Part shown: in pieces, positions 16,617-25,246 of the stretch
Position numbering within the stretch: position 1 is the first letter of the stretch
Layout: each line of letters starts with the position of its first letter
Source: Streptomyces sp. NBC_00273
Lineage (GTDB): Bacteria > Actinomycetota > Actinomycetes > Streptomycetales > Streptomycetaceae
Reading direction: 5' to 3'
Assembly (NCBI RefSeq): GCF_036178145.1
Contig: NZ_CP108067.1
Span: forward strand, 3,720,001-3,784,000
DNA: 64,000 nt
Program-made: the position numbers and the translations under genes
The notes under the pieces: model-generated
Seen by the model: only the letters and a program-made list of their open reading frames with translations
What the model was told of the DNA's origin: nothing
Databases searched by the model: none

Positions 16617-16640
16617 ATTTACTAGGACGTCCTAGTAAAT
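16617..16640. promoter_or_regulatory. 24-bp perfect palindrome at the icmA start (operator)
   Basis: Each half-site is ATTTACTAGGAC, joined without a spacer. It ends 8 bp before the icmA ATG at 16608, and its 3' half contains a TAGTAA -10-like element on the minus strand. A bound repressor would therefore block both promoter and start. The cognate protein is unknown. Confidence 0.7.
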
Positions 16641-16651
16641 GTCGATGGCAA

Positions 16652-16676
16652 ACCCCCGGGGACTCGCCCCGGGGGT
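16652..16676 (-). terminator. Terminator between the DUF3817 gene and icmA
   Basis: A perfect stem ACCCCCGGGG / CCCCGGGGGT with an ACTCG loop lies 31 bp after the DUF3817 stop on the minus strand. It insulates icmA from the MFS-MarR-DUF3817 unit. Confidence 0.8.
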
Positions 16677-16706
16677 GGGTGACGCTTGCCTCGTGCGCGG
16701 CGGCGA

Positions 16707-17036
16707 TCAGGCCTTGGCGGTCGCGACCGAGTCGCTGACCAGCGGTTCGACCTCGGCGCGGACCTTGCGCTCGACGAAGAAGGCGGCCACCGGAATCGTT
16801 CCGCTGAGCATGACCCAGAGCATCTTGCCGAAGGGCCACCTGGCCTTGGAGCTCAAGTCGAAGGCGAAGACCAGATAGATCATGAAGAGCACACCGTGGG
16901 CCTGCGAGACCACGAAGGTCAGGTCGGCGCCGGTGTCGAAGCCGTACTTCGCCACCATGCAGGCACAGAGGATCAGGAGCATGACCGCGGTCACGTAGGC
17001 CATGGCGCGGTAGCGGGTCAGCACGCTTCGTTTCAT
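16707..17036 (-). CDS. DUF3817 family membrane protein
   Basis: A 109-residue protein with three to four hydrophobic segments: YRAMAYVTAVMLLILCACMVAK, FVVSQAHGVLFMIYLVFAFDL and MLWVMLSGTIPVAAFFVERKV. The motif AHGVLFMIYLVFAFDLSSKARWPF is characteristic of DUF3817. A second, related copy lies at 27728-28072. It sits 68 bp downstream of a MarR gene on the same strand and is probably co-transcribed. The function is unknown; it is an inner membrane protein. Confidence 0.85.
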   Translation of the reverse strand: MKRSVLTRYRAMAYVTAVMLLILCACMVAKYGFDTGADLTFVVSQAHGVLFMIYLVFAFDLSSKARWPFGKMLWVMLSGTIPVAAFFVERKVRAEVEPLVSDSVATAKA

Positions 17037-17104
17037 GCCGACGAGCCTAGCCGTCCGTTTTGCTCGATCTTGACGCGGCCCCGGGCCCCGACCTCCGGCC
17101 CCGG

Positions 17105-17611
17105 CTACTCCTGGAAGTCCGCCGCGGCCACCCGCAGCGGGCGCAGCAGCGCGAAGATCTCCCCGCACTCCTCGGCGTCGTACGTGCCCAGGCCGAAGTC
17201 CACGGCCATCAGGTCCTTCGTGGCGGCTTCGACGACCTCGCGGCCCTTCTCCGTGATGGAGGCGAGGGTGCCGCGGCCGTCGTTCGGGTTGGGCCGCTTG
17301 GCGACCAGGCCGGACTTCACCAACCGGTCCACGGTGTTGGTCACCGACGTCGGGTGGACCATCAGCCGCTCGCCGATCTTGGACATCGGCAGTTCGCCGG
17401 CCTTGGAGAAGGTGAGCAGCACCAGCGCCTCGTACCGGGCGAAGGTCAGCCCGTACGGCTTGACGACCGCGTCGACCTCACCGAGCAGGATCTGGTGCGC
17501 GCGCATGATCGAGGTGATCGCGGCCATCGAGGGCACGGGTCCCCAGCGCTGCTGCCAGAGCTCGTCGGCGCGGGCGATGGGGTCGAAGGGAAGGCTGAGC
17601 GGCTTGGGCAC
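17105..17611 (-). CDS. MarR-family transcriptional regulator
   Basis: A 168-residue winged-helix MarR regulator: an N-terminal dimer helix (ITSIMRAHQILLGEVDAVVKPYGLT), the recognition region SKIGERLMVHPTSVTNTVDRLVKSGLV, and the wing KRPNPNDGRGTLASITEKGREVV. It follows the MFS transporter gene by 21 bp on the same strand, the usual arrangement for drug-efflux control. The DUF3817 gene follows. The ligand is unknown, and its binding site was not identified. Confidence 0.9.
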   Translation of the reverse strand: MPKPLSLPFDPIARADELWQQRWGPVPSMAAITSIMRAHQILLGEVDAVVKPYGLTFARYEALVLLTFSKAGELPMSKIGERLMVHPTSVTNTVDRLVKSGLVAKRPNPNDGRGTLASITEKGREVVEAATKDLMAVDFGLGTYDAEECGEIFALLRPLRVAAADFQE

Positions 17612-17632
17612 GCGTCCGACCCTACCGGGAGG

Positions 17633-18889
17633 TCACTTCGCCGCGGGGGCCGTCTCATCCCTCAGTCGTTCCTCCTGCCGGGCGGCCGCCCGGAGTTCGG
17701 CCAGGAGCAGCAGCACGACCCCCGTGCCGAGGACCCCGGCACCGGTGACGACCTCGTGCACCGGGCGGAATTCGGCGGCGAGGCCGGCCAGGGCCATGCC
17801 GACCCCCTGGAGGGTCATCAGGCCGGTGCTGAGCAGCGTCATCGCCCGGCCGCGCAGCTCGTCGGGGACGGCTTCGACGTACCACTGGTCCAGCCCGAGG
17901 GTGTGGGCGTGGGCCAGCCCGGCGAGCAGCAGGGCGGCGAGGACCACGGGCAGGCCCGGCCGGACGGCGAAGAGCAGGAGCGGCAGCAGCCCGGCGGCTG
18001 CGAGCGGCACCACGATCCGCGATCGCGTTCGGGCGGTGAGGGCCGAGCCGGCCCAGAGCTCCCCGGCGATCGTGCCGACGGGCAGGGCGCACATCATGAG
18101 GCCGAGGGCGGCGGTGCCGACGCCGATGCCGTCCGCGTACGGGGCGAGCAGCGCCTCGGGGGCGACGAGGAAGACGGGCGGCAGCCAGAACAACAGCATC
18201 AGCGCACGCAGCCGGCGCCGGCCGAGGACGGCGCGCAGTCCGGCGAGCGGGGAGGTGCGGGCGCTGCTGCGGGCGGGGCGGCTGCGCGTGCCCAGCCGCA
18301 GCAGCAGTGCGGAGCCGAGGAAGCCGGCGGCGGTGAGGGCGATCGCCGCGCGCGGCGCGAGCACGGTGAGCAGCAGCCCGCCGAGGCCGAAGCCGATGAG
18401 CTGGGCGCTCTGGGCCACCATGCGCAGCAGCGAGCGGCCCAGGACGAAGGCGTCGCCGGTGCCGAGGACGTCGGCGAGGGAGGCGTTGCGCGTGCCCTGG
18501 AACAGCGGCGCCACGAAGGCCATCGTGCAGCGCAGGACGAGGAGCACGGCGACGGGCGTGCCCGGCGCCACCATGGCGGCCGCGCAGAGCGCGCAGACGA
18601 GGTCGCAGGCGACGAGCACCCGGCGGGCAGGAAGGCGGTCGGCGATCCCGGCGAGCAGCGTGCCGCCGAGGACGTACGGGAGGAAGCCGAGGGCGAAGGT
18701 CAGCGCGCTCATCAGGGGCGAGCCGGTGGTGCGGTAGACGAGGACGGACAGCGAGATCTCGGCGACGACCACGCCGAACACGGACAGTAGGTGGGCGGCG
18801 AAGACGGTCCGGAACTCACGGACCCGGAACACGGAGCGGTAGCCCGGTGGCGGTGCGGACCGCCCGGGCGCCTGGGTGTCGGCTGGCAT
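17633..18889 (-). CDS. Major facilitator superfamily transporter
   Basis: A 418-residue transporter with about 12 hydrophobic segments, beginning FRVREFRTVFAAHLLSVFGVVVAEISLSVLVYRTTGSPL. The MFS loop 2-3 motif region GTLLAGIADRLPARRVLVACDL is clear. It resembles the drug-efflux/MFS_3 type. ATG 18889 was chosen; a longer in-frame start at 18964 gives a non-family leader. It is the first gene of the MFS-MarR-DUF3817 unit and divergent from an ArsR-like regulator, from which it is separated by 158 bp containing short GTCGGCACCGGC repeats. The substrate cannot be inferred. Confidence 0.88.
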   Translation of the reverse strand: MPADTQAPGRSAPPPGYRSVFRVREFRTVFAAHLLSVFGVVVAEISLSVLVYRTTGSPLMSALTFALGFLPYVLGGTLLAGIADRLPARRVLVACDLVCALCAAAMVAPGTPVAVLLVLRCTMAFVAPLFQGTRNASLADVLGTGDAFVLGRSLLRMVAQSAQLIGFGLGGLLLTVLAPRAAIALTAAGFLGSALLLRLGTRSRPARSSARTSPLAGLRAVLGRRRLRALMLLFWLPPVFLVAPEALLAPYADGIGVGTAALGLMMCALPVGTIAGELWAGSALTARTRSRIVVPLAAAGLLPLLLFAVRPGLPVVLAALLLAGLAHAHTLGLDQWYVEAVPDELRGRAMTLLSTGLMTLQGVGMALAGLAAEFRPVHEVVTGAGVLGTGVVLLLLAELRAAARQEERLRDETAPAAK

Positions 18890-19047
18890 GGGCCCAGCCT
18901 CCCGGGCCCGGGGCCGGCGCCCCAGAGATTCGGCTGGGGCCGAATGGTGGGGCAGAGTCTTCACGTCGTCGGCAACATCGTCGGCACCGGCGTCGCCGTC
19001 GTCGGCACCGGCATCGCGCGGGATGAGGAAGGGGAGGGAGCGCCAGG

Positions 19048-20046
19048 ATGGGGTTGCACCACTACTTCGGGCACGAGGACCTGCTGCGGTGCCGCTTCGC
19101 GCTCTCGCCCGCGTGGGAGACGCAGGAGGCGGTCCGCACCCTGAAGCTCGCGGAACGGCAGGGCTACCACCTGCCCTGGCTGCGGCAGATCCGCGCCGCC
19201 GCCGACGGGCTGGACCTGCGGCCGCTGTGGCTGTTGATGCCGCACCGCGGACACAGTGCGGACTTCATCGGCCCGCCGCCCAGCGGCCCCGGGGTCTCCT
19301 TCGGGGAGGAGATCGCGCTGATCCGCGCGGCGGATCCGGCCGTGGCGCGCGAGGACATCCGCAAGTCGCTGGCCAGTACGCCCGGCGCCCTCGACAGCGA
19401 CCTGGGCCGGTCCCTGCTGGCCGATCCGGCCCGGGCCGTGCGGGACCTGGCCGATCTGCTGGAACGGGCCTGGAGCGTGCTGATCGAGCCGCACTGGCCG
19501 CGGCTGCGGGCCCTGCTGGAGGCGGACATCCTCTTCCACTCGCGCCGCCTCGCCGCCGGCGGTCTCCAGTCCCTCTTCGACGGGTTGCACCCGAGCCTCG
19601 CCTGGGACGCCGCCTCCCTCACCCTGACCATCGACCGGCCCACCAGTCACCACGAGCGCGTCCTGGGCGGCCGGGGACTGCTCCTGATGCCGAGCGCCTT
19701 CATCTGGCCGGGGATCGCGGGCGGCTTCGACGCACCTTGGCAGCCCACCATCGTCTACCCGGCCCGCGGCATCGGCGCCCTGTGGACCCCGGCCCGGGAG
19801 AACACCCCGGACGTGCTCGCCCAGCTGCTGGGCCGGGCCCGGGCCGAGGTGCTGTGCGCGCTGGAAGAACCGGCCTCCACCACGGCGCTGGCCCACCGGC
19901 TCGCCCTGGCCCCGTCCACGGTCTCGGCCCACCTGGGGGTCCTGCGGGCGGCGGGGCTGCTCATCTCCTCGCGCCACGGCCGCCAGGTCCGCTACGAGCG
20001 CACCCCGCTGGCGATCGCGCTCACCACGGGCGACCCCGCCCCCTGA
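19048..20046 (+). CDS. ArsR-like regulator with N-terminal DUF5937-type domain
   Basis: A 332-residue protein. The first ~240 residues are a Streptomyces-typical domain starting GLHHYFGHEDLLRCRFALSPAWETQEAVRTL, which I take as DUF5937-like. The C-terminal ~80 residues form an ArsR-type winged helix: RAEVLCALEEPASTTALAHRLALAPSTVSAHLGVLRAAGLL and the wing SSRHGRQVRYERT. GGGAGGGA upstream supports ATG 19048. It is divergent from the MFS gene and could control it; cslZ follows after 119 bp. No cysteine metal site of the classical ArsR type is visible. Confidence 0.82.
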   Translation: MGLHHYFGHEDLLRCRFALSPAWETQEAVRTLKLAERQGYHLPWLRQIRAAADGLDLRPLWLLMPHRGHSADFIGPPPSGPGVSFGEEIALIRAADPAVAREDIRKSLASTPGALDSDLGRSLLADPARAVRDLADLLERAWSVLIEPHWPRLRALLEADILFHSRRLAAGGLQSLFDGLHPSLAWDAASLTLTIDRPTSHHERVLGGRGLLLMPSAFIWPGIAGGFDAPWQPTIVYPARGIGALWTPARENTPDVLAQLLGRARAEVLCALEEPASTTALAHRLALAPSTVSAHLGVLRAAGLLISSRHGRQVRYERTPLAIALTTGDPAP

Positions 20047-20165
20047 GGTCGGCCGGCCCCCGCGGCCCTGCCGCCCGGTGTCGCACAGCCACGCCCACTG
20101 TCCGACATGTCAACATATGCCGGTATCTCGCTCCGCTGCCCGACCCTTCGTCCCGAGGAAGCCGG

Positions 20166-21206
20166 ATGCCCCCCGCCGCTCGCAGGCCGCGTTTTCGCAC
20201 CACCGCCCCCGTCCTCGGCCTCCTCGCGCTCCTCGCCGCGGCCCCCGCCTGCGGCGGCGAGCCCGCACCCGAGCCGGGGACCCCCGCGGCCACGCCCGCG
20301 GCGCCCTCCCCCATCGTCGCGGCCGAGGAGTCCCCGTTCTGGGTGGACCCGCACAGCGACGCCGCCCGGCAGGTCGCGGCCTGGGAGGCGGCGGGCCGCA
20401 ACAGCGACGCCCAAGTGCTGCGCAGGATCGCGGACCGCCCGCTCACCCTGTGGGGACCCGGCGACGACCCCGGCCCCGAGATCCGCCGGGCCAGGGCGGG
20501 AGCCCGGGCCACCGGGCGGACCCTGCTGCTCGCCGCGTACAACATCCCCTACCGGGACTGCGGCCAGCACTCGGCCGGCGGCGCCCCCGACGCCCAGGCC
20601 TACCGCAGTTGGATCGGCGCCTTCGCCGACAACATCGAGGACACCAAGGCCGTCGTCGTCCTGGAGCCGGACGCCATCGCGCACATCATCGACGGCTGCA
20701 CCCGGCCCGAGCACCACGCCGAGCGCTACCAGCTGCTCTCCGAGGCCGTCGACCGGCTGAAGAAGAACCCCAACACCAAGGTCTACCTGGACGCCGGCAA
20801 CCCGGCCTGGATCCCCAACCCCATGGACCTGGTCGACCCCCTCTTCAAGGCGGGCCTCGACCGCGCCGACGGCTTCGCCCTCAACGTCTCCAACTTCCAG
20901 CCCGACGCGGCCGCCCGGGCCTACGGCGCCAAGATCTCCAAGGGCACCAGCGGCAAGCACTTCGTCATCGACACCAGCCGCAACGGCGACGGACCGCTGC
21001 CCGGCAACCGCACCCAGGCCTGGTGCAATCCGCCGGGCCGCGCCCTCGGGGCACCGCCGACCGACCGGACGGGCGACCCGCTCGTCGACGCGTACCTCTG
21101 GGTCAAGCGGCCCGGCGAGTCCGACGGGACCTGCCGCGGCGGCCCGTCGGCCGGCACCTGGTGGCCGGACTACGCCCTGGGGCTGGCCCGCCGCGCCAGG
21201 CAATGA
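20166..21206 (+). CDS. cslZ: Secreted GH6 endoglucanase, CslZ-like
   Basis: A 346-residue exported glycoside hydrolase of family 6 that cleaves beta-1,4-glucan. The N-terminus is a signal peptide (VLGLLALLAAAPAC), possibly a lipoprotein signal since a Cys follows, though the lipobox is weak. Family motifs are YNIPYRDCGQHSAGG, VVVLEPDAIA, ADGFALNVSNF, FVIDTSRNGDG, AWCNPPGRALG and WVKRPGESDG. GAGGA precedes ATG 20166. In Streptomyces, cslZ is associated with cslA and glxA in making tip glycan. Here it is convergent with that pair, its stop 50 bp from the glxA stop, with a shared terminator between. Confidence 0.88.
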   Translation: MPPAARRPRFRTTAPVLGLLALLAAAPACGGEPAPEPGTPAATPAAPSPIVAAEESPFWVDPHSDAARQVAAWEAAGRNSDAQVLRRIADRPLTLWGPGDDPGPEIRRARAGARATGRTLLLAAYNIPYRDCGQHSAGGAPDAQAYRSWIGAFADNIEDTKAVVVLEPDAIAHIIDGCTRPEHHAERYQLLSEAVDRLKKNPNTKVYLDAGNPAWIPNPMDLVDPLFKAGLDRADGFALNVSNFQPDAAARAYGAKISKGTSGKHFVIDTSRNGDGPLPGNRTQAWCNPPGRALGAPPTDRTGDPLVDAYLWVKRPGESDGTCRGGPSAGTWWPDYALGLARRARQ

Positions 21207-21212
21207 CCGGGC

Positions 21213-21253
21213 GGTGTCCGGCCCGTCGAGCCCGGCCCGACCGGCCGGACACC
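21213..21253. terminator. Bidirectional terminator between cslZ and glxA
   Basis: Arms GGTGTCCGGCC and GGCCGGACACC (11 bp, perfect) flank a 19-nt G+C-rich loop. It fills the gap between the two convergent stop codons. Confidence 0.8.
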
Positions 21254-21255
21254 TC

Positions 21256-23232
21256 CTACGGGGCCGCCGGCTGCGGGGCCTTGACCTGGAGCCACTTCGC
21301 CACCGAGGGCGTCCCGCCGGCATCGGTCACGAACAGCATGTACCAGCCGGGCGGCACCAGTGTCGGGTCCTGCGGCGCCTCGACCGTGACCGAGTCGTCC
21401 GTCCTGGTCAGCCCGAGTTCGATCGAGCGCTGTTCCACGTCCGTGGTGTGCGTGACCGCGCTCGGCCGCATCAGTCGGGCCCGCTCGATCCGCTCCGGGT
21501 GCGCGGCGGCGAAGGTGGCCCGCCCGTCCGCGTCGAGCTCCTCGGGCCCCTCGCCCAGGACGGGCCGCCGGTCCTCGCCGCGGTAGAGGTACGGGGGCGA
21601 GTACACCTCCAGCCGGTGCTCGAACTTGCCGAGCCTGGTGTTGTCCTTGTCGGCGAAGAGCGGGTCCGAGCCGAAGGTCGCCACCCTCCCGTCGGGCAGC
21701 AGCAGCGCCTCGGAGTGGTAGTTGCGGCCCACGGTCGGATCGGCGGCGGCCACGAAGGAGTCGGTGCGCGGGTAGTAGAACTGCGCCTTGTGGATGTCGC
21801 TGGCGCTGCGGCCGCGGTAGTCGGCGGAGCCGCCCGTGGTGAAGACCGAGTCGTCCGGCAACAGCACGCTGCTCAGGTAGCGGGTGGCGCGCGGCAGCCG
21901 CGCCGAGGACCTGAAGACCGGGTTCTCCTCCTTCAGGTCCACGATCGCGGTCCGGCTGGACGAGAGCTTGGACTCGCCGACCCCGCCACCGCCGAGGACC
22001 ATCACCTTCTGGTCCTGGGCGGGCGCCAGCAGGAGCGAGGAGGAGGTCTCCAGCCGGTCCGGCTCCGCGAGCCCGCCCACCTTCTTGAACTCGTTGGTCG
22101 CGAGGTCCCACACGCCCGGCTCGCGCCCCTTGGTCTTCGGGCCGTAGCCCGCGTTGGAGCCGGTGTAGAGGAGCTTGCCGCCCTGCATGAGGAAGAGCGC
22201 GGGATAGGTCGGGAAGTAGTGGAAGGGGGCCTTGGACCACTTCTTCGTCCGCGGGTCGTAGTACTCGTTGTCGCCGGGCACCACGTCGCCCACGTCGTTG
22301 AGCCCGGAGACCGCGAGCACCCGCCCGTCCTCCAGGGTCACGAGCGTCGGGTACCAGCGGGCGTCGCTCATCGGGTCGACGCGCAGGTACCTCTCCGCCA
22401 CCGGGTCGAACTCGTACGCCGACTTGATGCCCTGGAAGTCCTGCTTGTCGGCGCTCAGCCGTTCCGCGAGCCCGTAGACGTTGTCGGCGTCCTTGCCGGT
22501 CAGCCCGACCACCTCGTACTGCGCGGCCTCCGTCGTCAGCCCCTCGGCACCGGGCTTCACCGCCTCCACGAAGACCCGCGACTCGGCGGCGACCACGGTG
22601 GTCCGCCACGGCATGACCTGCCCGCCGCGCCCGTAGGTGATCTCGAACTTCTTCCTGGCCTTCGGCACGACCACGTCGAACTTCGCCTCGTACTCCACGC
22701 CGGACGGAGAGCGGAACCGGGTGCCCTTGCGCAGCTTGACGACCTTGTCGGGGTTCTCGTTCTTGACCCGCATCCGCCCGCCCGCCCGGGTGACCTTCCC
22801 GTGGAGGACCTCGTACCGTGCGGTGCCGCCGGCCACCAGCAGCCGCCCGTCGGGCAGCTGGCTGTGCCCGGCGCAGAAGAAGTCCTCCGGTGTCGGTATC
22901 TTCTTGAAGCTGTCGTCCTTCGGGTCCCACAGGACGGTGTCGAAGGTGCCCTTGTCGAAGTTCTTCTGGTTGTTGCCGCTGCCGGCGATGAGCAGCACCT
23001 TGCCCGTGTGCAGCAGGGCCGCGTGCATGGCGTTGATCCGGTACTCCTCGGGGAGCCCGATGAGGCCCCACGACCCGTACTGGATCCGGTAACTGGTCTG
23101 TCCGATCTTGTACGCGTGGTACTTGTCCTCGGCGAAGGAGATCGCGGCGGGTGCGTTGAGCGCGACCAGCACCAGCACGGCGGCGGCGCCCAGGGCGGTC
23201 TTCTTGAACTTCTTCGACGGCCGGTAGTCCAT
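21256..23232 (-). CDS. glxA: GlxA-like mononuclear copper-radical oxidase
   Basis: A 658-residue galactose-oxidase-like protein with one N-terminal membrane anchor (LGAAAVLVLVALNAPAAISFA). The core is a kelch beta-propeller, and a C-terminal DUF1929-type domain follows. Aligning by eye with galactose oxidase, the Cys-Tyr cofactor would be C120 (EDFFCAGHS) and Y294 (ARWYPTL, with W293 beside it). The copper ligands would be Y505-H506 (NYHSEAL) and H595 (THTTD). In S. lividans GlxA is needed for glycan deposition at hyphal tips. The ATG lies 2 bp after the cslA stop, so the two are translationally coupled. The numbering of the redox site is my alignment, not measured. Confidence 0.9.
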   Translation of the reverse strand: MDYRPSKKFKKTALGAAAVLVLVALNAPAAISFAEDKYHAYKIGQTSYRIQYGSWGLIGLPEEYRINAMHAALLHTGKVLLIAGSGNNQKNFDKGTFDTVLWDPKDDSFKKIPTPEDFFCAGHSQLPDGRLLVAGGTARYEVLHGKVTRAGGRMRVKNENPDKVVKLRKGTRFRSPSGVEYEAKFDVVVPKARKKFEITYGRGGQVMPWRTTVVAAESRVFVEAVKPGAEGLTTEAAQYEVVGLTGKDADNVYGLAERLSADKQDFQGIKSAYEFDPVAERYLRVDPMSDARWYPTLVTLEDGRVLAVSGLNDVGDVVPGDNEYYDPRTKKWSKAPFHYFPTYPALFLMQGGKLLYTGSNAGYGPKTKGREPGVWDLATNEFKKVGGLAEPDRLETSSSLLLAPAQDQKVMVLGGGGVGESKLSSSRTAIVDLKEENPVFRSSARLPRATRYLSSVLLPDDSVFTTGGSADYRGRSASDIHKAQFYYPRTDSFVAAADPTVGRNYHSEALLLPDGRVATFGSDPLFADKDNTRLGKFEHRLEVYSPPYLYRGEDRRPVLGEGPEELDADGRATFAAAHPERIERARLMRPSAVTHTTDVEQRSIELGLTRTDDSVTVEAPQDPTLVPPGWYMLFVTDAGGTPSVAKWLQVKAPQPAAP

Positions 23233-23234
23233 GC

Positions 23235-24995
23235 TCAGTTCCCTCCTGTCGCCCGCACGTACGCCGGCTCCTCACCCGGCTCGGAGCCCCCGTCCGCCCC
23301 GCCCCCGGATCCCGTCCTGCCGCGCGTCACGCACCACACGGCGACCGGGGCGAGCGCGATGGCCAGGGCCAGCACCGCCCAGACGCGCATGGCGACGTGC
23401 GTGTGGTCGAAGCGGACGGACGCCAGCAGCGAGACGATGAGGACGGCGGCCCAGAAGAGGTGGATGCGGAAGGTCATCAGCCGGTCGGGGCTGGCGTCAC
23501 CGCCCTTGGGGGTGACGACGAAACGGCCCTCGGTGCGCAGCACCGCCGAGCCGAGCGACCTGAGGTAGACGGGCGCGCAGACCGCGGACAGGGCCATGCC
23601 CGCGACACCGCCGGAGCCGGCCGGTTCGTGGGGCGAGACGTTGTGGCGGCGGTTCCACAGGTAGAGGCCCACCTGGAGGGCGGCCGCGTCGGCGTAGAGC
23701 ATCAGCCAGACCTTGGAGGAGACCTGGGTGCCGGAGGCGCCGAACCACAGGAAGAGGGCGCAGCTGAGGACGCCGAGCAGCCAGTTCACGGCGGTCATCG
23801 GGTAGTAGACGAGCATGAGCGTGTAGTTGAGCCGGCGCCCGGCGGGCATCGTGAAGAGGCCCTTGCGGTACTGCTTGAACAGGGTCTCGTAGGTGCCCCT
23901 GGACCAGCGCAGCTGCTGGGTGAAGAGGTCGGTCCAGGAGGCGGGGCCCTCGCCGACGGCCAGCACGTCGGGGGTGTAGACGGACCGCCAGAACCGCCCC
24001 GTGGCCGGGTTCCTGCGGCGGTGGAGTTCGAAGCCGGTGGCCATGTCCTCGGTGATGGAGTCGTAGAGTCCGCCGATCTGCCGCAGGGCGCTGATCCGTA
24101 CGGTGTTGTTGGTGCCGACGAACATGGGGGCGCCGTACCGGTTGCCGGCGCGCTGGATCAGGGCGTGGAAGAGGTACTGCTGGGACTCGGCGGCCTTGGT
24201 GACGGCCTCGGTGTAGTTGCCGTAGACCTGCGGGCCGACGACGAAGGCGACGTCGGGGTCGCGGAAGAACCCGAGCATCCGCTCCAGGTAGTTCGGGAGG
24301 GGGACGTGGTCGGTGTCGACGGAGGCGAAGAACTCGTAGTCGTCGCCGTGCCGCTCCAGCCAGGCGTTGTAGTTGCCGTGCTTGGTCTTCGCCCGGTGGG
24401 AGCCCTTCGTCGTGTTCCACTCGGGCACCCCCTTGCGGGTGAAGTGCCGTACGCCGAGCTTCGCGCACAGCGCCCGGGCCTCGGGGTCGTCGCCCTCGTC
24501 CAGCAGCCATACGTCCAGCGGCCCGCCGTGGCGGACGCGCCGCGCGCCCCGGAGGGTGGCCCGCACCATGGCGAGGGGCTCCTTGCCGGGGACGTAGGTC
24601 GTCAGGAACGCGACGCGGGTGCCGGGCTCGGGCGGTACGGGGACGGGGTCGCAGGCGGCCATCGTGGCGTGGGCGATCGACACCACGTTGACCAGCGTGA
24701 ACAGCATGATCAACGCGATGGAGCAGAGCATCATGGCATCGCAGACGATCAGCCAGCGGGCGGCGCCCTCCCGGACGGTCCAGTGGGTGGGCCAGACCAG
24801 GTAGAGCAGCAGTCCGGCCGCGGCGACCGGGGCGAGCGTCATGAGGGCGATCGCCCGTATTCGGGTGCGGACCTCCTCGCGCGAGAGGAGGGAGCGGTAC
24901 TGCACCCGGTGGACGCCGTCGGGGCCGGGAGCCGGCTGCGCGAACGGACCGGCGAGGCGGCTGTGCGTCTCGTAGTCGAAGCCTTCCGGCGCCAC
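23235..24995 (-). CDS. cslA: Cellulose synthase-like glycosyltransferase, family 2
   Basis: A 586-residue processive GT2 enzyme of the tip membrane that polymerises a beta-glucan. Two N-terminal transmembrane helices (TLAPVAAAGLLLYLVW; CDAMMLCSIALIMLFTLVNVV) are followed by the cytosolic catalytic domain. It has D227-T-D229, the acceptor base motif T-E316-D317, and Q360-QLR-W364. Further membrane helices follow. The start is GTG 24995 with GGGAGGGA directly upstream. It leads the cslA-glxA operon. A 251-bp gap separates it from the TetR gene upstream on the same strand. The protein matches CslA, which is recruited to the tip with DivIVA in S. coelicolor. Confidence 0.9.
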   Translation of the reverse strand: MAPEGFDYETHSRLAGPFAQPAPGPDGVHRVQYRSLLSREEVRTRIRAIALMTLAPVAAAGLLLYLVWPTHWTVREGAARWLIVCDAMMLCSIALIMLFTLVNVVSIAHATMAACDPVPVPPEPGTRVAFLTTYVPGKEPLAMVRATLRGARRVRHGGPLDVWLLDEGDDPEARALCAKLGVRHFTRKGVPEWNTTKGSHRAKTKHGNYNAWLERHGDDYEFFASVDTDHVPLPNYLERMLGFFRDPDVAFVVGPQVYGNYTEAVTKAAESQQYLFHALIQRAGNRYGAPMFVGTNNTVRISALRQIGGLYDSITEDMATGFELHRRRNPATGRFWRSVYTPDVLAVGEGPASWTDLFTQQLRWSRGTYETLFKQYRKGLFTMPAGRRLNYTLMLVYYPMTAVNWLLGVLSCALFLWFGASGTQVSSKVWLMLYADAAALQVGLYLWNRRHNVSPHEPAGSGGVAGMALSAVCAPVYLRSLGSAVLRTEGRFVVTPKGGDASPDRLMTFRIHLFWAAVLIVSLLASVRFDHTHVAMRVWAVLALAIALAPVAVWCVTRGRTGSGGGADGGSEPGEEPAYVRATGGN

Positions 24996-25188
24996 GGTCC
25001 CTCCCGGTGCTCGATCCCGAGGCCTGTACCCCCACGAAAGGTGACGGACCCGGTCGTGTCGAACGGGGATCGGCCGACCGGGCGGTCCTTCCTCAGGTCC
25101 GGGGCCACGGGGCCGTACGGGTGACGCGTGCGGCCGGCGGGGTCGGCGCGGCCGACGGGGTGCCTTGTCGGTGAGGCCGGATCAGGGA

Positions 25189-25215
25189 GCGGTGGCCGGT
25201 CGGGCCGGCCACCGC
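25189..25215 (-). terminator. Terminator of the TetR/DUF4166 operon
   Basis: A perfect 11-bp stem GCGGTGGCCGG / CCGGCCACCGC with a TCGGG loop, 32 bp after the tetR stop and upstream of cslA. Confidence 0.8.
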
Positions 25216-25246
25216 GAGCCCGACCCGATCGGCAGGGCACCCCCGG

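Noticed and set aside
16609..16706. Possible cobalamin riboswitch upstream of icmA
   Set aside because: Only 8 bp separate the palindrome from the start and no B12-box-like sequence is seen. The region holds an operator and a terminator.
18967..19012. Repeats of CGTCGGCACCGGC between the MFS and ArsR genes
   Set aside because: Low-complexity G+C-rich sequence that reads as Val/Gly repeats in another frame. No symmetry for a binding site, so not scored as a finding.
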